NCBI GenBank assembly: GCA_003557605.1
Contig: PWNW01000226.1
Span: 1-20,911 of the forward strand
Direction: 5' to 3'
From: Spirochaetaceae bacterium
GTDB lineage: Bacteria > Spirochaetota > Spirochaetia > PWKH01
DNA length: 20,911 nt
Shown here: piece by piece, positions 7,488 to 15,279 of the stretch
How the letters are laid out: the number at the start of each line of letters is the position of its first letter
Numbering within the stretch: position 1 is the stretch's first letter
The notes under the pieces: model-generated
Told to the model about the DNA's origin: nothing
The model's database searches: none
Seen by the model: the letters and a program-made list of their open reading frames with translations, nothing else
Program-made: the position numbers and the translations under genes

Positions 7488-9848
7488 TCATGTTCCGCCG
7501 CTTTCCCATGCCGTAAACCAGGCCGCCAGAGGCCTCATGTTCATCGGGGCGCGAAACCTGCCTTGGGGATCATATGCAGCAGGGGTGCGGAACTGCAGCC
7601 CCCCCTCACCGTACACGGTCCGATACAGTACTTCGGCAATACGCTGGTACTGCTGATGCAGACCGTAATGCTTCATCATTGCAGCTGCACTCCAGGCTGA
7701 TCCCACGATAACCTCATTCACCTGCAGCTCATCCCCGCCGTCGCCGTCAAAGACGGTCCTGCCGGGGGATGCGGCCAGCAGCGGTCCGATCCTGCCGGAA
7801 CAGCACTGCATCATATTAATCTCATAGAATGCCTTAAGGTGGGATTTCACGTGATCCCTGTCAATTTCCTCAAGGTATCCCTCCAGCCCTGCAATATCGG
7901 CAAGGTACACCCCCAGAACACCGTCAGCCATGATGCATTGGGCATACCTGCCCTCTTCACACAAACGGAAGTATCTCCCGTTCCAGAGGGTGCTCATCAG
8001 GGTCCGCTGTCCAAGGGCAAGCCGTTCCAGGCACAGTGCGGCAAAACTGTCATCTCCCATCTCTCCGGCCCACTGTGCCAGCACCGCCAGGCATGCCAGA
8101 TTCAAGGTGCCGCTGAAGGCTGATACCCCTTTGATGCCGAGATTGTCCCAGGTGCTGTCCCCGAAGATGTCATGCCGGGGAAGTCCGTCTTTGTCAGCAT
8201 CCTGACTGATCACAAACCGGCCTGCACAGCGCACCTTCCTCCACTCATCCAAAGTCAAGGTCTTCCCATGCATTTTCACATGGAGATAGAAGCTGATGAG
8301 AAACCCTTGATTATGATCCTTCCATGTGTTGGAATCATCGCGCATCTGGTACCCGTTTATTAGATGCCAGGGATCCTCCATCGGTGCACCGAGATCATGG
8401 GGCAGTTTGCCCCGGGTCAGCATCGGCCTCATCTGCTCATCCCGGTATATCATGCGGAGGTCAGGTATTTCAACCTCAGCAGCATCAAGGAAGTCCCGGA
8501 ATACGGAGGATGCAAATTCCGGCCACCACCGGGACACCCCATACCAGCCGTAGGTCCACAGGTCCAGAGTGTTGTAGTAGCAGTAGCCGACGTCATATCC
8601 CTCAAGCAAAGCGCAGTGTTCCCCACCCCCAAGCAAAGGCGGTTCCAGGGCATCATCCTCATAGGCTGCTTCTGTCCAGACACTCCCCCCGCCCTGCATC
8701 AGGTACAGCTCATTGATCAGCATAGCGACGGTGCGTCGGTCTGCATCAACAGAGGTAAAACAGTTGCTGTGCCATTGGGAAATTTCTTCCCGGAATCTTG
8801 ACTGGTGTTCTGCCGCATACCGGGCAATACCTGAGGCACCCCGTCCGCGGCGGCCGAACCAGCGGGTATACTTGCGGTACCATCTTCTTCCGGAACCGAA
8901 TTTTACCAGCGGCATGTCAGCAGCAAGGCAGAAGGACCAGGTACGGCTCTCTCCAGCTGCAAGGGTATCCCCCCTGGACACCGCAGAACAGAGGGCCTCA
9001 TCCCAATGGGCATTCCAGGTGAATCCCTCTCCTGGAAGCACTCCTTGGGAAGCAAACTGCGCTTCAGCCCAAGCAGCAGTGTACTCCTGGTGTTCAGGAG
9101 ACCGATCAATCAAGTTCTGTCCTGCTTTGCAGCACGGAAGGACAGAAACCCGTTCACCAGGCTGCCCGTAGGTGCAGAGGGCAATCTCCCCCTCCATCTC
9201 GTCTGTCACCGGCCTTCCGGGAAATCTTTGCTGAATCACCCCAGAAATGTCATCAACACCAAAAACCGACGCAGTATTTCCGCTGTGTGTCTGCCCCGGC
9301 CAGCAGGCACCCCGCTCTGCCGGTGTCACCTGCTGAACCCTCCAGCCCAGAAGGTTCGGCCAGAACCATGCGATGTCAGCATCTGCAGGACCATGAGATA
9401 TGTTTGTCACGGTAACGGCACAGTACCACACCGGAAGCACCGATGCCTTGGTGTCTCCGGGAAACACCGGGGAAAAAAACTCTGCTTCTGCAGAGAGGAC
9501 TCCCGCAGCATCATAGGATTCCCGCACCACGGGAAACAGGGAGCGGACATCTCTTTTTCCTTCAGCGGCATGGGGCCCTGAACCTGCAAGTCTGAAGTAT
9601 CCTGAGTCATTACCAGCTTTCCATCTGAGGGCAAAGAACGCCTGATCAATAATCTGCCGAACATGATACCCGTTCTGCAGGTGCCATCTGGCAAACCTGC
9701 CGTCGAGGTCCCTGGAGCAGACCGAAGCGCCGATCCCTCCAAGAAACAATCCAGTCAGCGGACCGTCATCATGGCTGCGGGACCGTGGGCGGTATCCGTC
9801 AGTATGAACATGTTCATGGCCGCAGCCGAGGACATAATCATCTATCAT
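7488..9848 (-). CDS. GH116-family glycosidase (GBA2/bile-acid beta-glucosidase type)
   Basis: This 786-residue protein has the GH116 layout. The N-terminal beta domain has GLFLGGIGASVCSRDLDGRF at about 33-52 and the C-terminal catalytic domain is an (alpha/alpha)6 barrel. The likely nucleophile is Glu416 in ALLEGYDVGYCYYNTLD, and the likely acid/base Asp is 564 or 568 in GDSTWDN, followed by GVSAFSGTLNLA. GH116 enzymes are retaining and act on beta-glucosides, beta-xylosides or glucosylceramide. There is no signal peptide, so it works on imported substrates. Its start is one base after the stop of the restored MalG frame, whose end (AAAGGGTGA) supplies the ribosome site. I know of no GH116 in described sulfoquinovose clusters. 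It may free a beta-linked sugar, such as galactosyl glycerol from plastid galactolipids, that arrives with SQ compounds. Confidence 0.85.
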   Translation of the reverse strand: MIDDYVLGCGHEHVHTDGYRPRSRSHDDGPLTGLFLGGIGASVCSRDLDGRFARWHLQNGYHVRQIIDQAFFALRWKAGNDSGYFRLAGSGPHAAEGKRDVRSLFPVVRESYDAAGVLSAEAEFFSPVFPGDTKASVLPVWYCAVTVTNISHGPADADIAWFWPNLLGWRVQQVTPAERGACWPGQTHSGNTASVFGVDDISGVIQQRFPGRPVTDEMEGEIALCTYGQPGERVSVLPCCKAGQNLIDRSPEHQEYTAAWAEAQFASQGVLPGEGFTWNAHWDEALCSAVSRGDTLAAGESRTWSFCLAADMPLVKFGSGRRWYRKYTRWFGRRGRGASGIARYAAEHQSRFREEISQWHSNCFTSVDADRRTVAMLINELYLMQGGGSVWTEAAYEDDALEPPLLGGGEHCALLEGYDVGYCYYNTLDLWTYGWYGVSRWWPEFASSVFRDFLDAAEVEIPDLRMIYRDEQMRPMLTRGKLPHDLGAPMEDPWHLINGYQMRDDSNTWKDHNQGFLISFYLHVKMHGKTLTLDEWRKVRCAGRFVISQDADKDGLPRHDIFGDSTWDNLGIKGVSAFSGTLNLACLAVLAQWAGEMGDDSFAALCLERLALGQRTLMSTLWNGRYFRLCEEGRYAQCIMADGVLGVYLADIAGLEGYLEEIDRDHVKSHLKAFYEINMMQCCSGRIGPLLAASPGRTVFDGDGGDELQVNEVIVGSAWSAAAMMKHYGLHQQYQRIAEVLYRTVYGEGGLQFRTPAAYDPQGRFRAPMNMRPLAAWFTAWESGGT

Positions 9849-9849
9849 A

Positions 9850-10707
9850 TCACCCTTTGACAGCTCCGGCGGTCAGCCCTGATATGATTTTATCATGCAT
9901 GAATACATAGACAGCTATGCTGGGGATCATCGTCAGCACGATGGCGGCATACAGTCACGCATAGTCTGTCCTAAACTGACTGGTAAAAAACCGGATTGCC
10001 AGCTGCACCGTCCTTGAGCTGGTTGAGGAAGTCAGCAGCAGTGCATAGATGAACTCATTCCAGCAGTATATAAAACTGAAGGTTCCTGCTGTAACTAGGC
10101 CTGGACGCGCCAGCGGCAGGATAATCTTTGCATATCGCTGGAAGAAACTGCATCCGTCAATCTCTGCTGAATCCTCAAGCTCCCCTGGGATAGTTGCCAT
10201 GAAGCTGCTGACCAGGAACATGGAGATGGGAATGTTAATGGCCGAATAAGTGACCACCAACGCCAGCAGGGTATCATAGATTCGAAGCTGGGTAATCAGG
10301 GTATAATAGGGAACCATAAATGCAATAATCGGTATCAATACTCCCGCGGTAGTAAAGGTAAAAAATATCTTTCTTCCGGGGAACTGCTCCCGAGAAACGG
10401 CAAATGATGCCAGGGATGTCACCAGCAGATTTATCCCCGTCGCGGCAACGGCGACAATAATGGAATTCATAAAAAACTGCGGAAGACCTGAAACACTCAG
10501 AGCATTGACAAAGTTCTGGAACTGCCAAACCTCGGGAAGGGAAAAGGGGCTAGTCTCTATCTCAAAGTTCGTCTTGAAGGCTGAAACAGTCAGCCAGACA
10601 ATCGGAAATACTGCTATGACGAAATAGACTATCAGCATTGCCCATTTTGCAGTTTTTGCCGCTGCCTTGAGAGCAGGATGTGTTTCTGTCAACTGAAGCG
10701 TGCTCAT
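9850..10707 (-). CDS. MalG-type ABC sugar permease interrupted by an in-frame TGA
   Basis: This is the second inner-membrane permease of a CUT1-type sugar importer, predicted to carry sulfoquinovose or its glyceride. It has a cytoplasmic N-terminus, six hydrophobic segments and the ATPase-contact EAA loop ELEDSAEIDGCSFFQRYA followed by LPLARPG. The uninterrupted part stops at codon 251 (TGA, 9955-9957). The same frame continues for 34 codons as LYAAIVLTMIPSIAVYVF and ends GLTAGAVKG, the classic MalG-family C-terminus, at a second TGA (9850-9852) one base before the next start. The full length would be 285 residues. The stop removes part of the last transmembrane helix, so the gene is either broken, misread in sequencing, or read through. 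The start follows a GGGGGA site 9 bases after MalF. Confidence 0.88.
9955..9957 (-). other. In-frame TGA in the MalG permease gene
   Basis: The codon order is TAT GCG TGA CTG TAT GCC on the minus strand, giving DYA-stop-LYAA. Homologues typically read like DWGALFAA here, so a small residue is expected at the stop. A GGA-to-TGA change would fit. No hairpin typical of a bacterial selenocysteine element follows. Confidence 0.9.
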
Positions 10708-10716
10708 CGCATCCCC

Positions 10717-11616
10717 CTACTGCACCGAATCACCGACGGCGTCGGATTTTCCGAATATTCTCTGTAAACCGCTGAGGACAAACACCCCAAGCAAAATCAG
10801 CAGAACTCCAGTGGCGGCAGCACGGCCGTAGGTAAGTCCCGCCATGCGCCGGTACATATACAGCCCCATTACCGGGGTGCGATTAGCCGGTCCTCCGGCA
10901 GTCATCAGGAAGGTTGTCTCAAACTGCCTGAGGGCAAAGGCAACCGCCAGAGTGCCGGCGGTGACGATAATGCCCCTGAGCACCGGAAGGGTGATGTACA
11001 GTTCCTGCTGCAGAACATTTGCTCCATCTATCATGGCAGCTTCATAAAATGACTTTGGAATGGAGATCGTTCCCGCCAGAATAATCACCATAAAGTACCC
11101 GATGTAAATCTGATAAGAAAAAATTACTGCCGGCAGAGCACTGTCCAGCTCGCCGAGCCAGTTTCTGGCCAGATGACCGAGTCCGATATTTTCAAGCAGA
11201 ACGTTCACCACTCCGAATTCAGGATTGTACATAGCCCTCCACATCATGGCCAGGGCTACCAGAGAAATTACATTGGGCAGGAAAAATGCGGTGCGGAAAA
11301 ACTTCCATCCCCTGGGTTCACGGGCAAGGATCAGGGCAATAAGCAGTGCAAGGGGAATCTGAAGAAGCGCTGCAGAAAACGCCCAGATGAGATTATTCTT
11401 TATGGAAGTCTGGAAAATTGAATCGGAAAAAAGACTGGAAAAGTTGCTCATTCCCACAAAGGACATCGGTTCAATTCCGTTCCATTCCATAAAGCTTAAT
11501 ACTACCAGAAATACAATCGGATAGAGAAAAAAGCTGATAAGCAAAACCGTCACAGGAAGCAGAAACAGGATAATCCACTTCATATTCCTGGATGTCTTTC
11601 TGTCTAATGAACTCAT
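10717..11616 (-). CDS. MalF-type ABC sugar permease
   Basis: This 299-residue first permease of a CUT1 importer has a short cytoplasmic N-terminus (MSSLDRKTSRNMK) followed by six hydrophobic segments starting with WIILFLLPVTVLLIS. The EAA loop KSFYEAAMIDGANVLQQELY with ITLPVLRG near residues 195-222 is intact and would dock on an ATPase. It pairs with the MalG gene 9 bases downstream. The substrate is inferred from the operon, because sulfoquinovosyl glycerol importers of this ABC class are known from Agrobacterium (SmoFGHE). No ATPase gene is present in the window. Confidence 0.93.
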   Translation of the reverse strand: MSSLDRKTSRNMKWIILFLLPVTVLLISFFLYPIVFLVVLSFMEWNGIEPMSFVGMSNFSSLFSDSIFQTSIKNNLIWAFSAALLQIPLALLIALILAREPRGWKFFRTAFFLPNVISLVALAMMWRAMYNPEFGVVNVLLENIGLGHLARNWLGELDSALPAVIFSYQIYIGYFMVIILAGTISIPKSFYEAAMIDGANVLQQELYITLPVLRGIIVTAGTLAVAFALRQFETTFLMTAGGPANRTPVMGLYMYRRMAGLTYGRAAATGVLLILLGVFVLSGLQRIFGKSDAVGDSVQ

Positions 11617-11657
11617 AACACCTCGTTTTTCTGTTCACTGCACCGCATATGTTAGAA

Positions 11658-11688
11658 ATGAGCCGGAGACTGCATGTCTCCGGCTCAT
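11658..11688 (-). promoter_or_regulatory. 13-bp perfect hairpin between binding protein and MalF
   Basis: ATGAGCCGGAGAC (11658-11670) and its exact reverse complement (11676-11688) flank a 5-base loop. It sits 15 bases after the binding-protein stop and 41 bases before MalF. There is no U-run behind it, so full termination is unlikely. Such hairpins after binding-protein genes usually stabilise the upstream message and lower expression of the permeases. Confidence 0.75.
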
Positions 11689-11703
11689 AGTTTTCAGCAT
11701 ACC

Positions 11704-12981
11704 CTATTCACGTGGGTCGGCAGCCCTGAGCATCTGAACAAATTCCGCAGGGGATCTGTCCTCAAGAACCATTGCGCCGATGGCTTGACCCAGTTCATAG
11801 ACAACATCCACGGGCATGGATGCTTCCACATGGTCAATCAGGAATTCAGCCTGAATTCCCGCTTCAATAAACATTGCCTGGAGCGGATCAAGCTCATCTT
11901 CCTCGGCAAGCTCAAATTCTACTGCCAGAAGGGAGCCTGCAGCAAGAGAAACCCGTTTTGCCTGTTCCGGAGCAGTAAGATACTGCATGAACTTAATCAC
12001 CGCTTCACGCCGTGCCGGGTCATCGGTATGCGCCGCACCGAGGTTCGTATGGAGCCAGCCAACCTGATGACCGTAGTAGTCGCCGGCCTGGGGTGCCGGA
12101 GCAAGTTTCGTTGCCCGATACACTTCCGGGGAGTTTTCTCTGATGTTTCCGATATACCACGCGCCGTTGATGAACATGGCAGTTCTTCCAGCCTGGTAAT
12201 GTCCTCCTGAAACTCCCGCATCAGCGCCGATGGCATCACGGGTGGTATTTCCGTCGCTGTAGAGCTGCTTCAGAACAGCCGCAGCCTGCTCAAACGCTGG
12301 GCTGTCCCAGCCCTCTTCCCAAACACCAGGGCCGCCGTAGCTTCCCAGAAAGTGAGTGTACCAGAGCATTGAAGTCCAGGAATTTGTCCCTCCGGTCATC
12401 TGGCTTGTGGGAACAATCCCTGCAGCCTTCAGTTTATCACAGGCATCCCAGAATTCATCCATGGTCCGGGGAAATTCATCTATGCCGGCTTCGTCAAACA
12501 GCTCGGTGTTGTACCAGACGGGGGTAAACCCGATCTCATAGGGAAGGGACTTGGCCTGTCCGTTGATGGTGGAAGCATCAAGATTTCCCTGGTTGAAGGT
12601 TTCTCCCCAGCTTCCTGCCAGTTCATCAGAAAAATCCATCAGCAGATCCCCGCTGTAGTAAGCAGCTGTGGTCGGGCTGAGCTTGAAGGTAAAGATGTCA
12701 GGGGCCTGCCTGGCTGCAAGACGCGTTCTGATGGTATCTTCATATCCGTCATAGTCCGGCTGAGGCTCAATGACCACCTTGATCTCTCCCGCATGCATTT
12801 CATTGAATTCGTTTACAATTTCTTCAATGGTGTCTGCCTTCGAGTCCTGTCCTACCCAGATGCATGGCCAGGTGAGGACGATTTCCCGGTCCGCTTCCCT
12901 GGCGCCTCCCCCGAAGGCCGGGAACACTGAGCATACCAGCAGAACTGCAAGGATCATTCCACAAACTGTTTTTGCTTTCAT
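11704..12981 (-). CDS. Extracellular sugar-binding protein of an ABC importer
   Basis: This protein of about 425 residues belongs to the cluster-1 (MalE/UgpB-like) solute-binding family. It begins with a Lys-containing n-region and a hydrophobic stretch (VCGMILAVLLVCSVFPAFG), then GGAREADRE, so it is exported. There is no normal lipobox, although LLVC could be a relaxed one. The mature part has the usual lobes: LTWPCIWVGQDSKADTIEEI near the start, TRLAARQAPDIF, and AMFINGAWYIGNI in the C-terminal lobe. I chose the ATG at 12981, six bases after AAGGAG. An upstream TTG at 12987 is directly against that site. As first gene of the operon with its own operator-controlled promoter, it probably binds sulfoquinovose or sulfoquinovosyl glycerol. 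Confidence 0.9.
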   Translation of the reverse strand: MKAKTVCGMILAVLLVCSVFPAFGGGAREADREIVLTWPCIWVGQDSKADTIEEIVNEFNEMHAGEIKVVIEPQPDYDGYEDTIRTRLAARQAPDIFTFKLSPTTAAYYSGDLLMDFSDELAGSWGETFNQGNLDASTINGQAKSLPYEIGFTPVWYNTELFDEAGIDEFPRTMDEFWDACDKLKAAGIVPTSQMTGGTNSWTSMLWYTHFLGSYGGPGVWEEGWDSPAFEQAAAVLKQLYSDGNTTRDAIGADAGVSGGHYQAGRTAMFINGAWYIGNIRENSPEVYRATKLAPAPQAGDYYGHQVGWLHTNLGAAHTDDPARREAVIKFMQYLTAPEQAKRVSLAAGSLLAVEFELAEEDELDPLQAMFIEAGIQAEFLIDHVEASMPVDVVYELGQAIGAMVLEDRSPAEFVQMLRAADPRE

Positions 12982-13002
12982 ATTCAACTCCTTTTATTAT
13001 TT

Positions 13003-13017
13003 CTTACAATAAGTAAG
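13003..13017. promoter_or_regulatory. Operator 1 (CTTAC-N5-GTAAG)
   Basis: A perfect inverted repeat, CTTAC AATAA GTAAG, overlaps the -10 element of the binding-protein promoter. The same motif with one arm changed (CTTAT) lies before the transketolase genes. The two sites flank the ROK regulator gene, which makes them its likely operators. Binding here would block RNA polymerase. Confidence 0.7.
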
Positions 13018-13044
13018 TATTACACAGGTCGAACACCCTGTCAA
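13016..13044 (-). promoter_or_regulatory. Promoter of the uptake and glycosidase operon
   Basis: On the minus strand a perfect TTGACA (-35, 13039-13044) is followed after 17 bases by AATACT (-10, 13016-13021). The -10 overlaps operator 1. The leader to the ATG at 12981 is about 30 bases and carries AAGGAG. Confidence 0.65.
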
Positions 13045-13074
13045 GAATTTTTCTAGGTGACCGCCGGAGAAAAG

Positions 13075-14253
13075 CTACTGGAGAAGAAAGTAGGAGTCGA
13101 ACACCAGATCAGCGGCGCCGCTGCAGGCCTCAACAGGATCATATACCCCGGGTATCACCTGAACGCCCTCCTCTTCCTGACAGAAGGAGTCACGGCTGAG
13201 CACATCCTCGGCAAATGCTGCGTACACCCGGGATATGTGGGGATACCTGGTAATGATCATTACCGTGTCGGGGGCAAACAGATGATAGAGGTCCCTTGCA
13301 GCACAGGAAAGGTACTCCCCGCGCTGCTGAATGAACGAAAGCGCAGATTCCTGGCCCTCACCGATGCGGCGGTCCAGTTCTTCAAGGGAATCAATCCCCA
13401 GTTCCTGCTTTGCATCATCCAGAAGGGACACTTCTGAAATATACGCCTCCAGGCATCCCTTTCCTCCGCAGTCGCATTCCCTGCCGTGGAGGTCGATGGA
13501 GAGATGGCCCAGTTCAACCGCAGTTCGTCCCTGGGGCGTGAGCAGCTGTCCATGGCAGATGTAGGCTCCCCCCACTCCGCTGCGTATAAGAATAGTAAGC
13601 AAAGTCCGGGATGACCCCATTGATTCCTTCCTGAAGACATTCATGGCTACAACGCTGGCATTGTTGTTCACCAGTACCGGAACCGAAAAATCCTCCTCCA
13701 GGCGCCTGGCTAAGGGAAAATTCTCCAAGTTCTTAACCCGGGAATAATAGATGATCTCTCCGTTTTTCACCTTGATACGTCCCGGAGCTCCGACACCAAT
13801 GCCCAAGACGGAGGACATGTCCAGGGACAAGTATGATACCGCTTCTGTAATCAGATCATGCACCATGGCATAGAGTTCTTCAGAGTGCTCGATGACGACA
13901 GGAATGCTTCTTGAATAGATCTGCTGCTTAGAAAAATCCGCTACTGCAATTGAGACCTGCTTTGACCACAGCTCAACCCCGATGACGTAATGGGCCTTAG
14001 GGTTCACCTGGTAGAACACCGGCTTTCTCCCCTTACGCTCCCCGCTGCTGGGATGGATATATTTGGTTGCCTCAATAAGTCCCTGCTGCTCAAGATAGGA
14101 GAATATGCGAAGCACCGTAGGGGCCTTCAGCCCTGTAAGTGCTACAATTTCTGATTGGGAAATGGTCTTTCTCTGCTGTATTGCCTGCAGGATCAGTTTT
14201 TCATTCTTCTGACGGACATCCTCACCTCGCAGGGGATTAATGACTACACTCAT
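13075..14253 (-). CDS. ROK-family transcriptional repressor
   Basis: This 392-residue protein has an N-terminal winged helix-turn-helix (about residues 18-63, with TISQSEIVALTGLKAPTVL) and a ROK sugar-binding domain. The ROK zinc site is present, with His250 in ELGH and Cys260, Cys262 and Cys267 in CDCGGKGC. The catalytic Asp of ROK kinases is lost (NNNASV at 196-201) and the N-terminal phosphate motif is degenerate, so it is a regulator and not a sugar kinase. I chose ATG 14253 because AAGGAG lies 8 bases before it. A longer frame from 14304 has no site. It probably represses both flanking operons until sulfoquinovose or an early intermediate binds. A TATACT box at 14279-14284 may be its -10. 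I see no terminator between it and the next operon. Confidence 0.88.
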   Translation of the reverse strand: MSVVINPLRGEDVRQKNEKLILQAIQQRKTISQSEIVALTGLKAPTVLRIFSYLEQQGLIEATKYIHPSSGERKGRKPVFYQVNPKAHYVIGVELWSKQVSIAVADFSKQQIYSRSIPVVIEHSEELYAMVHDLITEAVSYLSLDMSSVLGIGVGAPGRIKVKNGEIIYYSRVKNLENFPLARRLEEDFSVPVLVNNNASVVAMNVFRKESMGSSRTLLTILIRSGVGGAYICHGQLLTPQGRTAVELGHLSIDLHGRECDCGGKGCLEAYISEVSLLDDAKQELGIDSLEELDRRIGEGQESALSFIQQRGEYLSCAARDLYHLFAPDTVMIITRYPHISRVYAAFAEDVLSRDSFCQEEEGVQVIPGVYDPVEACSGAADLVFDSYFLLQ

Positions 14254-14330
14254 CTTCAAAGCTCCTTGCAGCTGCGTCAGTATACCTGAATAATCTCCAT
14301 GCATCCATAGCGCACAATTTCCATCGGTAC

Positions 14331-14359
14331 TTTACAAAAGGGCTGTACCGTGATATTTT
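14331..14359 (+). promoter_or_regulatory. Promoter of the transketolase operon
   Basis: TTTACA (14331-14336) and TATTTT (14354-14359) are 17 bases apart. The start site would fall next to operator 2. The leader to the ATG at 14443 is about 75 bases and ends with AAAAAAGGAG. An alternative -10, TATAGC at 14382, has no good -35. Confidence 0.45.
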
Positions 14360-14366
14360 TTTATTA

Positions 14367-14381
14367 CTTATTGAAAGTAAG
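14367..14381. promoter_or_regulatory. Operator 2 (CTTAT-N5-GTAAG)
   Basis: CTTAT TGAAA GTAAG followed by TAT matches operator 1 in both half-sites except one base, and it shares the GTAAGTAT right arm exactly. It lies at the expected transcription start of the plus-strand operon and about 85 bases upstream of the likely ROK-gene promoter. Repression of the sulfo-transketolase genes by ROK is the simplest reading. Confidence 0.65.
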
Positions 14382-14442
14382 TATAGCATGAACCTGCCCG
14401 TTTCACAATCGGGAAATCATCAGGAAAAAAGGAGCCGGCATT

Positions 14443-15279
14443 ATGGACACGCAGCTGCACACAGCGCTGAAAAACAAGGCCCGGGAAGTGCGGACCCATA
14501 CTCTGCTTTCCATCGGAAAGCTGGGAGTCGGGCATGTAGGAGGATCCCTTTCGGTCACCGAAGTGCTCACCTATCTCTATTTTTATGAAATGGAGGTGCA
14601 CCCGGAAGCACCGAGACATCCTGACCGGGACCGTCTTGTTCTCTCAAAGGGCCATGCGGGGCCTGCGCTCTACAGCGTTCTGGCGCTGAAGGGATTCTTT
14701 CCCCTGAGCATGCTTGACACGCTGAACCAGGGAGGCACGTCCCTTCCAAGCCACTGCGACCGCACCCGCACCCCAGGCATCGACATGACCACCGGATCCC
14801 TCGGCCAGGGACTCTCAGCGGCTGTCGGAATAGCCCTGGCCAACCGGATGGACGGAAGAAAAAACTACGTATACGCTGTCATCGGCGACGGAGAATCCCA
14901 GGAAGGACAGATATGGGAAGCGGCCATGAGCGCAGGACATTTCGGCCTCTCCAGGCTGATTGCGTATACGGACTACAACAAGATGCAGATCGACGGGACA
15001 ACCAAGGACATTATGAACATCGATACCCTGGAATCAAAATGGCTCTCCTTCGGCTGGAATGTCCAGAGAATCGACGGCCACAATTTCACCGAAATCGCTG
15101 ATGCGACGGCCAGGGCAAAGAGCCAGCAGTGCCGCCCTTCAATGATCATCCTCGATACCGTCAAAGGCAAGGGATGTCATCTTGCTGAAGGGAAACTCAG
15201 CAGCCACAATATGCCCCTTTCAGAAGAAGAAGCCCGTGAATCAGTTCGCATACTGGAAGGAGAACAGATCAATGGCTAA
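14443..15279 (+). CDS. sqwG: Sulfofructose transketolase, N-terminal (thiamine-diphosphate) subunit
   Basis: This 278-residue split-transketolase subunit carries the diphosphate-binding domain. It has KGHAGPALY at about 69-77, the substrate-side SLGQGLSAAVG (119-129), and the GDG(148-150)...N179 metal and diphosphate motif. With its partner it should move a C2 unit from 6-deoxy-6-sulfofructose, and then from sulfoerythrulose, to glyceraldehyde 3-phosphate. This makes xylulose 5-phosphate each time. The family could equally serve in ordinary pentose metabolism, and the sulfo role comes from the neighbours. The stop codon overlaps the next gene. Which subunit is called SqwG and which SqwH is from memory. 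Confidence 0.85.
   Translation: MDTQLHTALKNKAREVRTHTLLSIGKLGVGHVGGSLSVTEVLTYLYFYEMEVHPEAPRHPDRDRLVLSKGHAGPALYSVLALKGFFPLSMLDTLNQGGTSLPSHCDRTRTPGIDMTTGSLGQGLSAAVGIALANRMDGRKNYVYAVIGDGESQEGQIWEAAMSAGHFGLSRLIAYTDYNKMQIDGTTKDIMNIDTLESKWLSFGWNVQRIDGHNFTEIADATARAKSQQCRPSMIILDTVKGKGCHLAEGKLSSHNMPLSEEEARESVRILEGEQING

Noticed and set aside
12982..12987. TTG start for the binding protein
   Set aside because: It lies directly against AAGGAG, whereas the ATG at 12981 has the proper 6-base spacing.
13045..13074. Terminator between the ROK gene and the uptake operon
   Set aside because: There is no convincing stem followed by a U-run, so the ROK transcript may read into the next operon.
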